A DNA stretch of 64,000 nt from Amanita rubescens (taxonomy: Eukaryota; Basidiomycota; Agaricomycetes; Agaricales; Amanitaceae), in assembly GCA_015039365.1 (NCBI GenBank), contig WION01000090.1, positions 1-64,000 on the forward strand, in the 5' to 3' direction. This document shows, in pieces, positions 1-12,659 of this stretch (the stretch's first letter is position 1; each line of letters opens with the position of its first letter). Below the pieces are notes generated by a model. It was given only the letters and a program-made list of their open reading frames with translations. It did not search any database and was not told where the DNA came from. The position numbers and the translations under genes were made by a program.

Positions 1-33
1 TTTTTTCACCCGATGGTCAGCAACCGAATTGAA

Positions 34-2876
34 TCAGGAAAATAGATAAAATGAAAAACGGTGCGCACCATTCCATTCAACTGAAGCAATGGGCAAGTCC
101 AGGAAATGAGAGACATCGAGTGAGCCTGGAACAAATCCAAAAATTTCGTGAAAGATGCACGGATCCTCCATTGTATCAAGCGCTGCTTTCCGTGCCCTCA
201 AGAAGATTTTCGACTGACAAGGTTCGCGCAGTCCCAATACAAGCATGTCAGATGGACTGAGACGTTCCAACCCTTCGGAATCCTTTGCCCAGAACCAACG
301 TATTTCAGACACGTCATCAACGTCCTGAAGGTCTTGAACAAATAAATAGACTGCCTCTGGGGCCTGGAAGGACTTGAATGACGGAGAAAAGTGGCTCTGG
401 AAGAAGATATTACACTCCACGCGTGTCACTAATTAGTGTATCTCATTACACCGTCATTTTCCCCTGATTTGGGTTGCATACCTAGTGCCATTACTTGCTC
501 CGAGAAACTGCTGCACTTCAATTTGATTTGAGATATGATTCTTTCGCTTTGGGCCAGCCACGTCATTAAATACAGTCGGGAAGCATCAAACGCTGAATAG
601 CAGTGGATAGTGCCCAGTTTGATAGAAACTTTATGGGGTATCGTGAAACTTTAGGAGGTTCAATAGTCATTTCAATAATCGCCTTCTGAACTTACCGCGT
701 CCAAGAGAAATTCTCGACAGTTATGCGAGACATGTTAATGGCCCGCCCTGAAACATCCCATCCGCTCCATGTAAAGCGACATTCATGGTTGAAAGTGAGT
801 CGCGCAGCCCTGACACACCTCAAGGGAGATATCAATATGAATTGACTCTCTTGGACCAATGGGGGAAAAGAAAAGTGTTTCATGATTATAAAGTCATAGA
901 TCGCAAGCAAACACGCTTTTTTGTCGATATGATGGCCATCGGGTATAGTTCCGTGGGGTACTAATGTGTTCCTGATTGCTGCCACGTGATGGAGGGAAAG
1001 GTTTGGAAAAATGTCATATGAGAGGAACCCTAGCCGACGAGCGATGAGCGGAGCTTCCTGATGGAAGAAATATCTATGTTATGGAAAGTCAGATGTCGTG
1101 ATCGAGGAACGTACAATGGATACTTGTAAATGCTGTGAATTGTCCACATAGAGGCGGCAGGAGCAATTACTAAAATTAATGACACCGGTAGGCAGCACGC
1201 AGACCTCTCCACCGAAATTGTCAATGAATTGACCCTCCTGTGTCAGGAAATCACAAGCAGAGTCAAGAAGCCGATGCTCTCGCATCAGGTAGCAAAAAGC
1301 AGTCTTATTGCAGGAAGTTCAGATCAAATTTTGCGGATGCTGTGATACCAACCTGGCATTCCTCATACTGTATGTGGTATTATTGATTGCCGATAAGTGA
1401 CATGAGGACATACAATCTGTAATAGTCGACACAACTTGTCTAGCGAGCTCAGATCCCACCCAATCAAACCAGTTTCATCCAAATATCGAAGGTCTCCATA
1501 TAAGTGTCAGAAGCAAGCTGTCAATCCGAAGTTTAGAAGAGATCGCACCCCCATGAAATACAAGTGTAGGCACTTTGCTCGATGAGCACATTCCAAAAAG
1601 TTGAAGAATATGTGGATGTCTTAATGTATCGGTGAGAGGTTGGGTCTCGGCTGATGATTGTGACAACACTTGCCGAAAATTGTGTTCCAAAATCACCTTA
1701 ACATCGTCCTTAAAAGTCTACAACAATAAAAGAGGTATCAAAGCCAAGCTTGCAGTGGTGCTCACTTGCAAAGCGGATTTCCCTTTGTATGTTCTAGCAG
1801 TCATGATCTGATTTTGAACACGAACAGTGTACTCCTGCGGTACATCTTGTTCATGATCATCATCCAGCAGGATGTTTCGATATCTCCGTGGCGCGCTGAC
1901 GGCTCGAAGATCACCATACTTAAGGACTCTGTACTGTTGCATATTAGCCGATATAGCAATGCGCACGGCAATGATCATTGATAAGCGTACATCCGAGAAA
2001 TCAAGATCATCTATTCTCTCTACCGACACCTGCTCAGCACTCGTCTGGTCGGGGAAAGTTCGAATATCCGCGGTTACATGGCCATGGAAGATCTACAAAT
2101 GACGTTTTTAGCATCATATGGACTGGGAACGCCCCGCATACATATTGGTTGCCTCCAATATCTGTGAACGTTGATCCCGTAATTGTGGTATTCCTAGCAT
2201 TTGAGAATATATCGGTCGACGATGTTAATGGTGAAGAAAGTGTCAATGCCTGTCGTTTCATTTAGTAACATTCATAATCAGATTTCTACGCTCATACCTG
2301 TACATCGCTATGCAAAGACCTGACTCGAAATTGGTACGAAGATAGAACAGTTTGGTATGCCTTCGCTTTCTGAGAGCGCCGCTCAAACATCTGCTCCATT
2401 TCGGATTGCATGGATGATATAGTGCTAATGGTTTACGGTCAGCGAGCATGAATACCTGGAACGGTGAATATACTGACCGGAGGAAATTATCGCACATCCT
2501 TCTGTATCTCTCGGACGCTGACTCGCGCTCCCTTGCATACAGGACAACCGACTCGATAAGGCTTCCGATCTCATCGGTGATCACATAAAACTTATCCCTA
2601 TCTTTTTTCATTCCCTTTGAAGAATGAGCACATTACGCACGCAGAACAAGTTGCTAAACTCACTTGAAGCCGTTCGAGCATCCGCGTAAAAATCTCTGCG
2701 ATGCCTTTGATAGATGGAACATGCTCAAGGTCATCAGCCATCGCGGCGCGTCTTGCAATGTCCAGAGCGCTCCAGAACCAATCGTCAGGAGCTGATCCGG
2801 ACGTTGCTGATGTAGCTGAAGGCGTATCTCGCTTGGAAGAAGTACGGGTGGCTCTGACCTTGCTGACTGGGGGCAT
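34..2876 (-). CDS. Four-helix-bundle / pseudokinase-like protein, copy 1 (multi-exon)
   Basis: Multi-exon gene read from 2876 down to the stop at 34. The N-terminal part (2876 to about 2290) contains VPSIKGIAEIFTRMLERL, then helices with ITDEIGSLIESVVLYARE and EQMFERRSQKAKAYQ. This resembles the N-terminal helical bundle with brace of mixed-lineage kinase-like (MLKL) proteins found in many Agaricomycete proteins. Next comes the linker ITGSTFTDIGGNQY (about 2150), then a kinase-like N-lobe with TARTYKGKSA and LRHPHILQLFGMCSS. I see no HRD or DFG motif, so it looks like a pseudokinase. The C-terminus (34-429) carries RWFWAKDSEGLERLSPSD, a segment recurrent in this family. Start chosen at 2876 because the frame runs without stops into the helical region. 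Its paralogue lies at 9863-12611 in the same orientation. Exon ends were read by eye. A membrane-acting or signalling role is inference. Confidence 0.72.
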
Positions 2877-5194
2877 GGTAGTAAGAGTTTGAGCGCTCAA
2901 AGCGGTGCTGCAGGCACGAGCCGAATTTGAGCAGAGTTGGCACTTTCCATACCAGTGGGAACGACCTTTGCTCAGCACTGCCGCTTCATATTCGGTTCTT
3001 TGCGCTATCGAGGAGCACGCATTGGGTCGTTTTCGTTTGGCCGGTTCGTTGGCGCGTCACATACTAGTACTACACTTCAATGTAAAGCTTCGGTGTTTCG
3101 GCCCGGTCTACGAACGGCTCTGACTTTGGGCGGAGTCGGTAGGTTCCACAACAAGCGAGATGACAACTTGAAGCTGGGGAATGACCTCTGCTCATTCGTT
3201 GGAACACGTCGGGGTGTCAGATAGATGTGGCAGAGGCTTGGGGCTTCTGCTGGTCGTCAGGGGCGCGAAACATGTTGCGATCTCAGATCACATGCGTAGA
3301 ATTGTAGGGTGGATAGCGTTCACTCAAGTTTTCGGAGTCAGAGAAACACCGGTAGCCTCAGCGATACCTAAAACATGCGGGCAGCCACATGAAGGGGCGG
3401 TAAGAGCCTCAGCAACCCAAGACGAGCCGCCAGTGAGTAGTCCAGGGCTACAGGATGACATCAAGGCTACTAGTACAGCGGCACTGGCGGCAAACGGGCC
3501 ACATAACGTTGAAACTTGAAACGGCAAGTAGTACTGCATCAACCGCCCTTCCTGTCATCGATTCGCCTCCCATGCAAAAGCTGGGCCCGCTGCCACTTCC
3601 GACATTTGCGAAGGAGCCGCTCAATGAAACTACGCCACGTATACTAGTGGCTGTGCAATCCATTGGCTCGCGCTCCACGAAGCAGAAGTATTAGTAACAA
3701 GTTAAGCCGTTTCATTGACCGCCGATACTACTGACACGAAACACAAAAGTAGGTATTACTACAAGTCACTGCAAATTCGACGCCCAAGCCAGCTCAGCCT
3801 CATGATCCCGAAACCGTGATTCAGACCTCCACCACGGCTACAAGGACCATGGACCCCGATGGCTTGCTATCCCCAATCGATGGTCCTTTCTCGAACATCT
3901 CAGGTGGATCCCAGCAAGAAGTGCAGCCGGATACTCAGCCATGGGGAGGAAAATGGTCCCCATCAACTCTACGGTGAGCCATACGTTATAACAAGCTCTG
4001 TAATATTTATTTGTGTATTTATGCAGCAACCTGTGCATCAAGAACCCTAACGGAATACGGGAACAATTTGGTACTTACTGGAAGTCTATCGAAGGAACGG
4101 CGGAACATACGGTACGTCTCCACATCGTCAAATCATACTTCTGATGACTTGCTATTTCTAGCGCTTCATCCACGAATCTAATGCACGGGCACTGAAGACG
4201 AAGAAACAGTGTGCATAGGATTGGATACAGTATGGCTGGCTAGAGCTATGATTCACGACATGACACGATGCAGCACGACTGGGCACGACTGTGACCTACC
4301 AGCATTTAGAATTACATTACATTTCACCATTTTCTAATTTAGGCTGTCTCGTGAATCATCTGAAATCGTGTCATATGATTATCTAGGCCTGTCTGGACAG
4401 CTATGGTGGGCCCAACATGTCGTGCTAGAACATTGGAGAACTGGGGAAATATAGGAAGGCTCGGCTAACACGATCCTACGGGATGCAACACGTTCTCGAT
4501 ATATAAAAAATCTAGCTATTCTATTTCTTCGTTTGACATCTAGCGGAGTCGCGTTGTTTGATGGAAACAAGATTTGGCGCTATCTGAGACCGTACCCCAC
4601 GACGGACTTTCCACTGGGAGCTTGAAGCTTAAGTTTAAGGAGTCGGAATATGCACTTGACCATGTTATTGTTTGGCGTGGCCGCCCAGCTAACGGAGGTG
4701 CGCAGCGAGTAAGTGTCAAGTTTTAGAATAATTTAGTCTGCGCACCATGTATTGTCCTCCTGCCAGTTAGTCCTTGGATTGATTTGCGCGCACGGAGTGA
4801 GGCTTGGACTTGCGTGCTGTCTGGACGATTTTCCTAGTCTAGCGATTCATTTTAGCACCTCAAGCTAAACGGCTTAGGTAAAGGAAAATATCCTTACGTC
4901 GTATGTTTGAGAAGGCTGTAGCGTGTCGAAGGGTATCGATTCATGAAGCTGGCAAGGCATCGACGTATTGGACTCTGACGTTGACGTCGGTATTTCTTGC
5001 GGCATCTGGTGGGGCGATGTGTTCTGAATGGAGATCGTGCGGATAAAACATTCCGCCGGCGTGTCTGAGAAAATAACGGGATCGTGGCCCTATGCAGCCC
5101 ATTTTAGCATCCTGAGATAATAAGTTACTGTCATCAAGGACGAAACGCTCACGAAATATAATACGGGCGCGGACGGTGGGACCATCTAATTACA
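2877..5194. other. Mostly non-coding stretch with a decayed plus-strand gene
   Basis: About 2.3 kb between two minus-strand kinase-related genes. Plus-strand pieces at 3181-3519, 3510-3694 and about 3770-4219 read like coding sequence (the last includes NLCIKNPNGIREQFG and ends in a stop after plausible introns at about 3974-4025 and 4111-4160). They lie in different frames and cannot be joined cleanly, so this may be a broken gene of unknown family. From 4220 to 5194 I see nothing recognisable. Confidence 0.25.
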
Positions 5195-6730
5195 TTAGTT
5201 GCGTATTGGTATCTGAAAGAAAATACTCACTGATGGTTCGGGGACGTCGACAACCGATGAGGCGCGAGACGACACAGCCATCAAGCGTTCCATGACATTT
5301 TTCATTCTCGGTCGTTTCGAAGGTTTCTTCACCCAGCACTGCTGAATCAATGCCCACGTCTTATTACTCAAAGTTGGGCTATCGCGTCGTTGTGGACGTT
5401 GACCTCGAAGGAGGGCCACAATGATTTGTAGTCCTTGTTTGTCAGCAAAAGGCATCCTAGCATAATAGATCTAGCCCATTCAGCAAGGAGATCCGCACTT
5501 TTATCACAACTCACTTCATAACAAAGGCATCCAAATGCATAAACGTCTGACATTTGCGTTCTTCCAGCCGAGGCGTCGTCGAGGTACTCCAATAACTCTG
5601 GTGCTGCAAAGTTGAGATGTAGCGCTCCTGATCGGGTATTCGTGGCTTCTGAGAGCCGGGTTAATCCAAAGTCAGCGATTTGAACATGAAATTTGTTATT
5701 CAAGAGGACGTTCTCCTGAAGATAAGAGTCACCATGTAGCATGGCGCGCTTCAGTTAACTGGGAATAATACCCCGCGAAGATCTCCATGAACTACGCCCT
5801 CTGAATGAATGTATTCCAACCCTCTCGCAACTTCGAGTAACTTCCGTCAGGATGAGTATTCGACGGAAACTGGAAGGAAGTAAAAGTAAGACCTACCCGA
5901 TCTTCTATCTCGGCTATCGACGGGTTCACCTGCTTCCGCCAGCGGGATAAAGTCCCATTCTTCATATACGGCGAGACGAGGAATAATTGTGGTTCCGTTC
6001 CGCCTTTGATTTCATGGATTCCTAAAAATGGTAGTACAAATTTATGCTTGAGGGATCGCCACATTAGCGCCTCTCTGCAGAAAGCCTTTTGGGAGCGGAA
6101 TCGATAATCATGTCATGGGAACAACATGAAGGGACGTACAACCTGGTTCTCAGACCTGTACAATACTTTTAGCGCAACTACTGCCCCCCGCAGTTCTCCC
6201 TTGAAAACGCGTCCGAATCCACCACTGCCGATGTAATCGCGTCCTGCTGGCATGGTGACTCCCGTCACAATTAAGGATGGCGGTATGATGGAAATATTTG
6301 AGATAATTTTGAGCATAAGCCGCCGCGCTCGGAGGCTAATGTCCGGCCTGGCATCGCGATGCGAAAAGCGGCGATCACGAAGAAAGTTAAGTATGAAGTC
6401 GATCAGATTCTTCACGTCTGAAGTCTTCGTTAGCCCCTTTGCATCACAGCAGTAGTCCTCCTTGGATAACAATTTGTGTAGAAGATCGATAGTCGTCGCA
6501 TTTAGGAAGGATGTGACGGAAGATGATCCAGGCTACGGGCTCTCTATTGGAGTATACTTTATGCTTTGAAATGACGCGCACCTCCTTGCTGTTGAGTATA
6601 GAAAGTAAGGATGAGAGGGGGTCGCTGCCGCCGAGACTACGCTGCATGTGAATGTCTTGAGGCTTGGAGTTATAGTAGTTGTGAAGAACGTTTTCAGCGC
6701 TTCGCCGTGTGAATGGTGGCTGTAGGGCAT
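5195..6730 (-). CDS. TKL-type protein kinase
   Basis: Multi-exon protein kinase with all key motifs. The first exon starts at 6730. The glycine-rich loop GSGGFG and lysine motif VALK lie at about 6180-6240. The N-lobe continues with LKHKFVLPFLGI (about 6030). The catalytic loop HGDLRG is completed by ENVLL across an intron at about 5700-5775. ADFG follows at about 5670, then AAPELL and the C-lobe motif KTWALIQQCWVKKPSKRPRM (about 5300-5370). The HGDLRG form of the catalytic loop and the CW...RP ending are typical of TKL-like kinases expanded in Agaricomycetes. The region before the kinase domain (about 6240-6730) has no recognised domain. It lies between two pseudokinase-like paralogues and next to two decayed copies of itself. 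Probably cytosolic and catalytically active; its substrate is unknown. Confidence 0.8.
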
Positions 6731-7204
6731 GCCATACTGGTAAACCTAACCCTAACGCCAGTAGGAATCCCTGGCTGCCCCTTCACCTCTCAGCATGCTC
6801 CTGGCTAGCCAGCCCCATCTCCTCCCACCAAAACTGACACGTTTGAAATCAAAAAGGAAACGCGACCGTGAATGGCCAGCGTGCGGTCTCCGGTGAGTGG
6901 TGATGGTCTTTGGCATCGTTCTGGACTGGTCGACGGCATGTGTTACATTGCGATTGACGCGTAGGCCTCAGTACTGAGTTGATCTATCCGTCGAAATGCC
7001 ATATCGATGCCAGCGTTTATAGACAAATACCAGTTTCGATGAGTCTGAAGCCTACCGATTATGCTCAATTTATGAATTTAATGCACATATTGCGTTCCTT
7101 CACATGTTGACATGAAGGCAGCCCTTGAGCAAAATACACTTCCCCGGGGAGTTACGGTCTGCTTTATCAGAAGAAAATAAGATGAATTGAATATTTATCA
7201 TACA

Positions 7205-7885
7205 TAAACATCGGACTCATGTCTTCAGAGTTTCCGCAACATCTTTCATTCTTGGCCGTTTCGATGGTTGCTCTTCCCAGCAACGCCGAATCAGGTCCCA
7301 CGTCCACCATGAATAACGAGACACAAGATCTGCATCGTTGGTATACTGAAAAAGGGCCTTTTATTGTAATGGATCTATGAAATTCAGCAAAAGTGTGACA
7401 CGGCATGTTTACTATAACTCACTTCATCATACAGACATCCGAAAGCATAGACGTCTGACATTTGCGTTGTGGCCAGAGCAGGGACATCATACTTGGAGAT
7501 TTCGAATAATTCTGGTGCAGTAAATTCGAGATGCGCCCCTCCTGATCCGGTAACCGTAGCTCCAGCAGGTTGGGTCGATGCAAAGCTAGCAATTTGAACA
7601 TGGAGATTGGCATCTAGGAAGACGTTGGTCTAAACAAATTATCAGAATTTCAAAAAAAGCCATTGTTTACAGAGAAACAAGGAACAATTGCGACGTTAAC
7701 TCGCCTATATAAATTCCTAAAAATGGGGGCACAAATTTGTGCTTCAGAAAGTACCACATCAACGCTTCCAGACAAGTTAAGGACTGCGGGAAATGAGATC
7801 AAGTATGAGGTCATAACAACAATAAAGGAACTCACGACGTCAGCGCGACTGCTGAGCCTCGGAGTTCGCCCTTAAAAACAAGCCC
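7205..7885 (-). pseudogene. Decayed TKL kinase fragment (DFG lost)
   Basis: A degenerate copy of the kinase at 5195-6730. Fragments in order are FKGELRGSAVAL (about 7870), LKHKFVPPFLGIY (about 7720), NLHVQIASFASTQP (about 7590), FTAPELFEISK (about 7510), TQMSDVYAFGCLYDE (about 7450) and IRRCWEEQPSKRPRMKDV (about 7250). The DFG motif is replaced by SFA, the glycine loop is missing, and the region between the N-lobe piece and the activation segment lacks the catalytic loop. It abuts the next kinase copy at about 7885, where the C-terminal RPSW of one runs into the N-lobe of the other. This looks like unequal recombination within a tandem array. Confidence 0.65.
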
Positions 7886-8925
7886 AACTTGGTCGCTTCG
7901 ACGGTTCCCTCGCCCAGCACCGTTGAATTACCCACCATGCCTCATCACTAAAGGGTGGCTCAGCTAATCGAGGTGGACGTTTATCTCGAAAGATGAGAGC
8001 CATGATCTGTATTTCCTGTTTCCCGGCGAAAGGTATACTGTCGTAATGAACCTATGAAAGTCAGAAAGAAGAATCAGAATGATCGTTATGACTTGCTTCA
8101 TAATAAAGACATCCGAATGAGTAGACGTCTGACATCTGTGTTCTAGGAGGAATGTCGTCGGACTCGTCGTCGTCCGAATCTTCTGAGACTCCAAATAATT
8201 CCGGGGCTGCAAAGTTTAGATGCCGGGCGTCAGACCGGGTACTCGTAGCACCCGAGAGTCGGGTTAATCCAAAATCGGCAATTTGAACATGAAGGTTAGA
8301 ATCTAGGAGGACATTTTCCTGGAGGGTGGTCAGTATTCTGAGATAGGGCATTTCGGGTAAGGTACCCCACATAGATCGCCGTAGACTATGCCTTCAGAAT
8401 GAATGTATTCGATTCCCTGGGCAACTTCCAATACCTTTAGGAAAAGGTGTGAACGTCTATAGTGAGCTGAAGATAGAAAAGCCATACACGATGTTCTATC
8501 TCGGATTTACTTTGTTTCTCCATTGCGCAAGAGTGCCGTTTGCCATGTAGGGAGAGATGAGGAAGAGTTGTGATTCCTTTCCATCTTCGAATTCGTAGAT
8601 TCCTAAAAATGGCAGAACGAACTTATGCTTCAGGGATCCCCACATCAGCGCCTCTCGACAGAAGGCCGCTAAAACAAAAGTCAATATTGATGTTATAAGC
8701 ATGACATGAAGGACATACCGTGTTGCTATCGGACTCGTTGACTATAGACATCTGCGACGAGAGGACATCGCTGTTGGGAGCATGCTGCATCTTCTGGATA
8801 TTCTTCCGTTGGGCAGCTACTGCTTCGATTCGGCTTGACGAAGTCGGACGGCGTGATGTGATCCTGAGCCTCAAAGATTTCTTAACCGTGCAGATGACAG
8901 TCCAACTGAGGGTTGCCAATGCCAT
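7886..8925 (-). pseudogene. Partial TKL kinase copy lacking the glycine loop
   Basis: A second copy of the neighbouring kinase. It keeps LKHKFVLPFLGIYEF (about 8610), LFLISPYMANGTL (about 8550), HSEGIVYGDLCG (about 8365-8395), NLHVQIADFGLTRL (about 8270), AAPELFG and RTQMSDVYSFGCLYYE. The glycine-rich loop and the VALK lysine are absent. The exon at 8720-8925 is unlike the N-lobe of the intact copy and does not join in frame to the next one. The catalytic HGDLRG has become YGDLCG. The acidic stretch EDSDDDESDD (about 8170) is not in the intact copy. Probably a pseudogene; a catalytically dead expressed protein cannot be excluded. Confidence 0.6.
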
Positions 8926-9862
8926 ATGGACTGAACGCCAAGTTCAAGATTCAGTGACAGATGATGTAAGCGGCTGCCAAGTTTGAAGTAGCGTACGTCT
9001 CATTCCGGCCCGGTCCGGCTAGGTCTTGCAACGCGCCCCGCGTACTCTTTTTCAATATACCATCCTTCAATATTTCCTCAGGGATTTCAACTACGATGTC
9101 ACACTTTCAAGGGTTCACTTTCATTTTTGAGTAACAGGGCCATCATGTCTAATCGGCTAAGGGGTTAACTTATGTGTGGAGTGGACGGTGCTGGCCCAAT
9201 TTCGGAATCTTGTGCGCATCCAAGTTTTGTCCCATTTATCTATATCTCATTTGCATCCCACCCGCAGCCAGCGGGGGACATTGGCACGAACAGGCACGTG
9301 AATATAGTGGTACGAAGTAATCGGCACGGTGAAAGACCCTACCAGCCTTGCGTGTTCCAATTAAGCCCAGATCATGTCGACTCTTCGCGGCGATCCCTCG
9401 ACTTCCATGTGTAGCCCCTCGCCTTTGGTGTGATCAAGAATTATATGGACAGTATTTCTTTGTTTCCTGCATTCTATCCTGTCTTGCTTCCCGCCCGACC
9501 CCGTTACTGCGTGACCGCGATAGATTTGGGCGATATTAACATGCTTCCCAGCTTTGATGAACGAAAATTATGATTTGATTTCATCCGAGTCAAGTCGTGC
9601 CTTAACGTTGATAGCAAACCCTCTAGCTTAGCACCAAGATAAAAGGCATAACTCGTTCATTGAAGCTGCCAACCGGATAAGATTACAAAGATCAGGGTAT
9701 CGCAAATCTAACATGAATATGCCTACAATCATCCATTCGAATGGCGCTAGGCGTCCATAAAACGATCTAGCTCCTCAACATAATCACTAGGGTTCCACAC
9801 GAATAACTCCCAAGGCGTTAAAGGCCCATTTTCATCTCCTATGATTTGCACCCAGTCGTCAG
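8926..9862. other. Intergenic, nothing recognised
   Basis: About 940 bp between the kinase remnant and the second pseudokinase-like gene. Short open frames are present (for example plus 9172-9414) but show no family motif, no plausible splice partners and no repeats. Confidence 0.4.
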
Positions 9863-12611
9863 TCACAAAACTGAATCAGGATAAAAACGCGCACCATCCC
9901 ATTCAAGTGAAGCAACGGGCAAATCCAAGAAATGACAAATTTCAGGCGAGTCCGGAGCAAATCCAAAAAATTCATGAAAGATGCGCGGATCCTTATCAAC
10001 CGCCGTGTTCCGCGCCCTAAAGAAAATTTTCGACCGACGAGGCTCGCCCAGTCCAAATACGAGCATGTCAGCTGGGCTGAGACGGTCCAACCCTTCTGAA
10101 TCCTTTGCCCAGAACCATGGTATTTCAAACAAGTCATCTACATCCTGAAGGTCTTGAATAAATAAATAGACTGCGTCTGGTGCTTGGGAGGACAATGACG
10201 TAGAAAAGGAGATATCGCACTCCACGAGTGTTACTAATCAGCGCATCTAGTTATTCTCGCTGCAGCTTGATTTGGTCTGCATACCTAGTGCCATTACGTG
10301 CTCCGGGGAACTCCTGCACTTTGATTTGATTTGGGACATGATTCTTTGGCTTTGCGCCAACCACATCATGAGATACAGTGGGGAAGCCTCAAACTCCGAA
10401 TGGCAGCTGATACTGATGTGGTCTCCTTCTGTAGAAGCGTTATGGTGTATCGTAAAACTTTAAAGAGGTCAATAGGCGATTCCAACAATCACGTTCAATC
10501 TGAACTTACCGTGTCCAAGAGGTATTCTCGACAGTTGTGTGAGACTTTTCAATGTTCGGTCCAATCGGAAACGAAAAACGCCATCCTTTCCATGTAAAGC
10601 GACATTCACGGTTAAAAGTGAGTCGTGCAGCTCTGAGATGTCTCGTTGGAGAGATCAATATGAATGGAGTCTCTTGGATCACGGGGGAATAAAAACATTT
10701 GTTTACCATGACTATATAGTCGTAGATCGCGAGCAAACATGCTTTCTTGTCGACAAGATGATGATCTGGTATAGTTCTGCGGGTTACTAATGCAGTCTTG
10801 ATTGTTTTCACGTCACATAAGGAAAGCTTTGGAATTGAGTAACCTGTGTAGAACCCCGGTCTACGAGTAACGCGTGGGGCTTCCTGAGTGCAAAAGAAAT
10901 CCATGTCATGGGGAATTGGATGCGGTTGATCGAGGAACGTACGATGGATACTTGTAAATGCTGAGAATCATCCACGTAGAGATGACAAGAGCAATTACTG
11001 AAAGAAATGTCGCCGGTAGGCAACGCGTAGACATCATAAAAATCGTCAATGAATTGACCCTCCTGTGTCATGAAATCGCACGGAGAGTCACGAAGCCCGT
11101 GTTCTTGCATCAGGTAGCAAAAAGCAGCCTTGAGGAAATTCAGGTCAAAATTTGCGCATGATATGATACTAACCTGGCAATCCTCATACTGTACATTTTC
11201 GTATGTAGGTTATGACTGCTGATAAGTGACACAAGGACATACCATCTGAAAAAGTTGACACCACTCGTCTCGCGATTCCAGATCCCAACCAATCGAATCG
11301 GCTTGATTCAAATCTTTAAGGTCTCCATACAAGTGTCAGACGCAAGTTGTCAAGAAGCGATGATCATACCTCCATGGAATACCAGTGTAGGCACTTTGTT
11401 CGATGAACACACTCCGAAAAGTTGAAGAATATATGGATGTCTTGATGTATCAGTGAGAAAGGCAGGATCTCGGCTGACGAAACATTACCGAAAATTGTGT
11501 TCCAAATGCACCTTGACGTCCCCTTTGAAAGACTAATAACGATATGGTTATCAAAACGAAGCTTGCAATAGTACGCACTTGCAAAGCAGAACTTCCTTTG
11601 TACGTTCTAGCAGTCATGGTCTGATTTTGAATACGAACGGTGTATTCCTGCGGTACATCTCGTTCGTATCCGTCGCCCAGTAGGACGCTTCGATCTCTCT
11701 TCCATGGTACACTGATGGCTCGAAGATCACTATATTTAAGGACGTTGTACTGTTGCATGTTAATCGATATAAGCAATCCACACGACGATAGACGTACGTC
11801 CGAGAAATCAAGATCATCTATTCCGCTCGTCTGGTTGCGTTGAATATCCGCGGTTACATTCGTGTGGAAAATCTACAAATGACGTTGTTAGCGTCATGAT
11901 ATGGACTGGGAAAGTTCGGCATACATATTGGTTGCCATGAATCTCTGTGAAGGTTGATCCTGTAACTGTGATATCCCTAGAGTTTGAGAATATTCCGGTT
12001 GATGATGCCAATGCCTGCCATGTATTTTGTTAAGAAATTTACAGTAGATTTTCAATTATTGGCACCTGGAGATCGCTACGCAGGGACTTGAATCGGAATT
12101 GGTACGAAGATAGAACCGTTTGGTATGCTTTCGCTTTCGGAGAGCGCTTTTCAAATATATGCTCCATTTCGGATATAGTGCTGATTGTTTACCGTCAGCG
12201 AGCATGGATGCCCGGAGCGGTGAATATACTGACGAGAGGAATTCATCGCATACCACTTTATATTTCTCAGACACTGGTTTGTTCTCCCTTGCGTACCGAA
12301 CAACCGACTCGATAAGGCTTCCGATCTCATTACTGATTACACAAAAGTCGTCCCTATTTTTTTCGATTCCCTTTCAAGAATGAGCTAGTGCATACACGCG
12401 CAGAACAACTTGTTCAACTGACTTGAAGCCGTTCCAGCATCCGGGTAAAAGTGTCCGCGATACCTTTGATAGATGGAACATGCTCAAGGTCATCAGCCAT
12501 TGCGGCGCGTCTTGCAATGTCCAGAGCGCTCAAGACCCAATCTGATGGCGTATCTCGTTTGGCTCTCAGATTTGATAGTTTCCATGTGAAGCGAGAACGG
12601 CCTCCGCTCAT
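9863..12611 (-). CDS. Four-helix-bundle / pseudokinase-like protein, copy 2 (multi-exon)
   Basis: Paralogue of the gene at 34-2876 with matching exon order. It starts at 12611 with a shorter N-terminus, then VPSIKGIADTFTRMLERL (about 12440), the linker ITVTGSTFTEIHGNQY (about 11950), TARTYKGSSALQ (about 11580), SRHPYILQLFGVCSS (about 11430) and, at the C-terminus, PWFWAKDSEGLDRLSPAD (about 10090). As in copy 1, no HRD or DFG motif is visible. The spacing of conserved blocks matches copy 1, so the two are a tandem duplication now about 10 kb apart with the TKL kinases between them. Its first codon lies only about 50 bp from the truncated eIF3m gene on the opposite strand. Exon borders are by eye. 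Function inferred only from architecture. Confidence 0.7.
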
Positions 12612-12659
12612 GGTTTGTCGTCACGAAATACATGTTTACATTTATTTGTACGGACAGTC

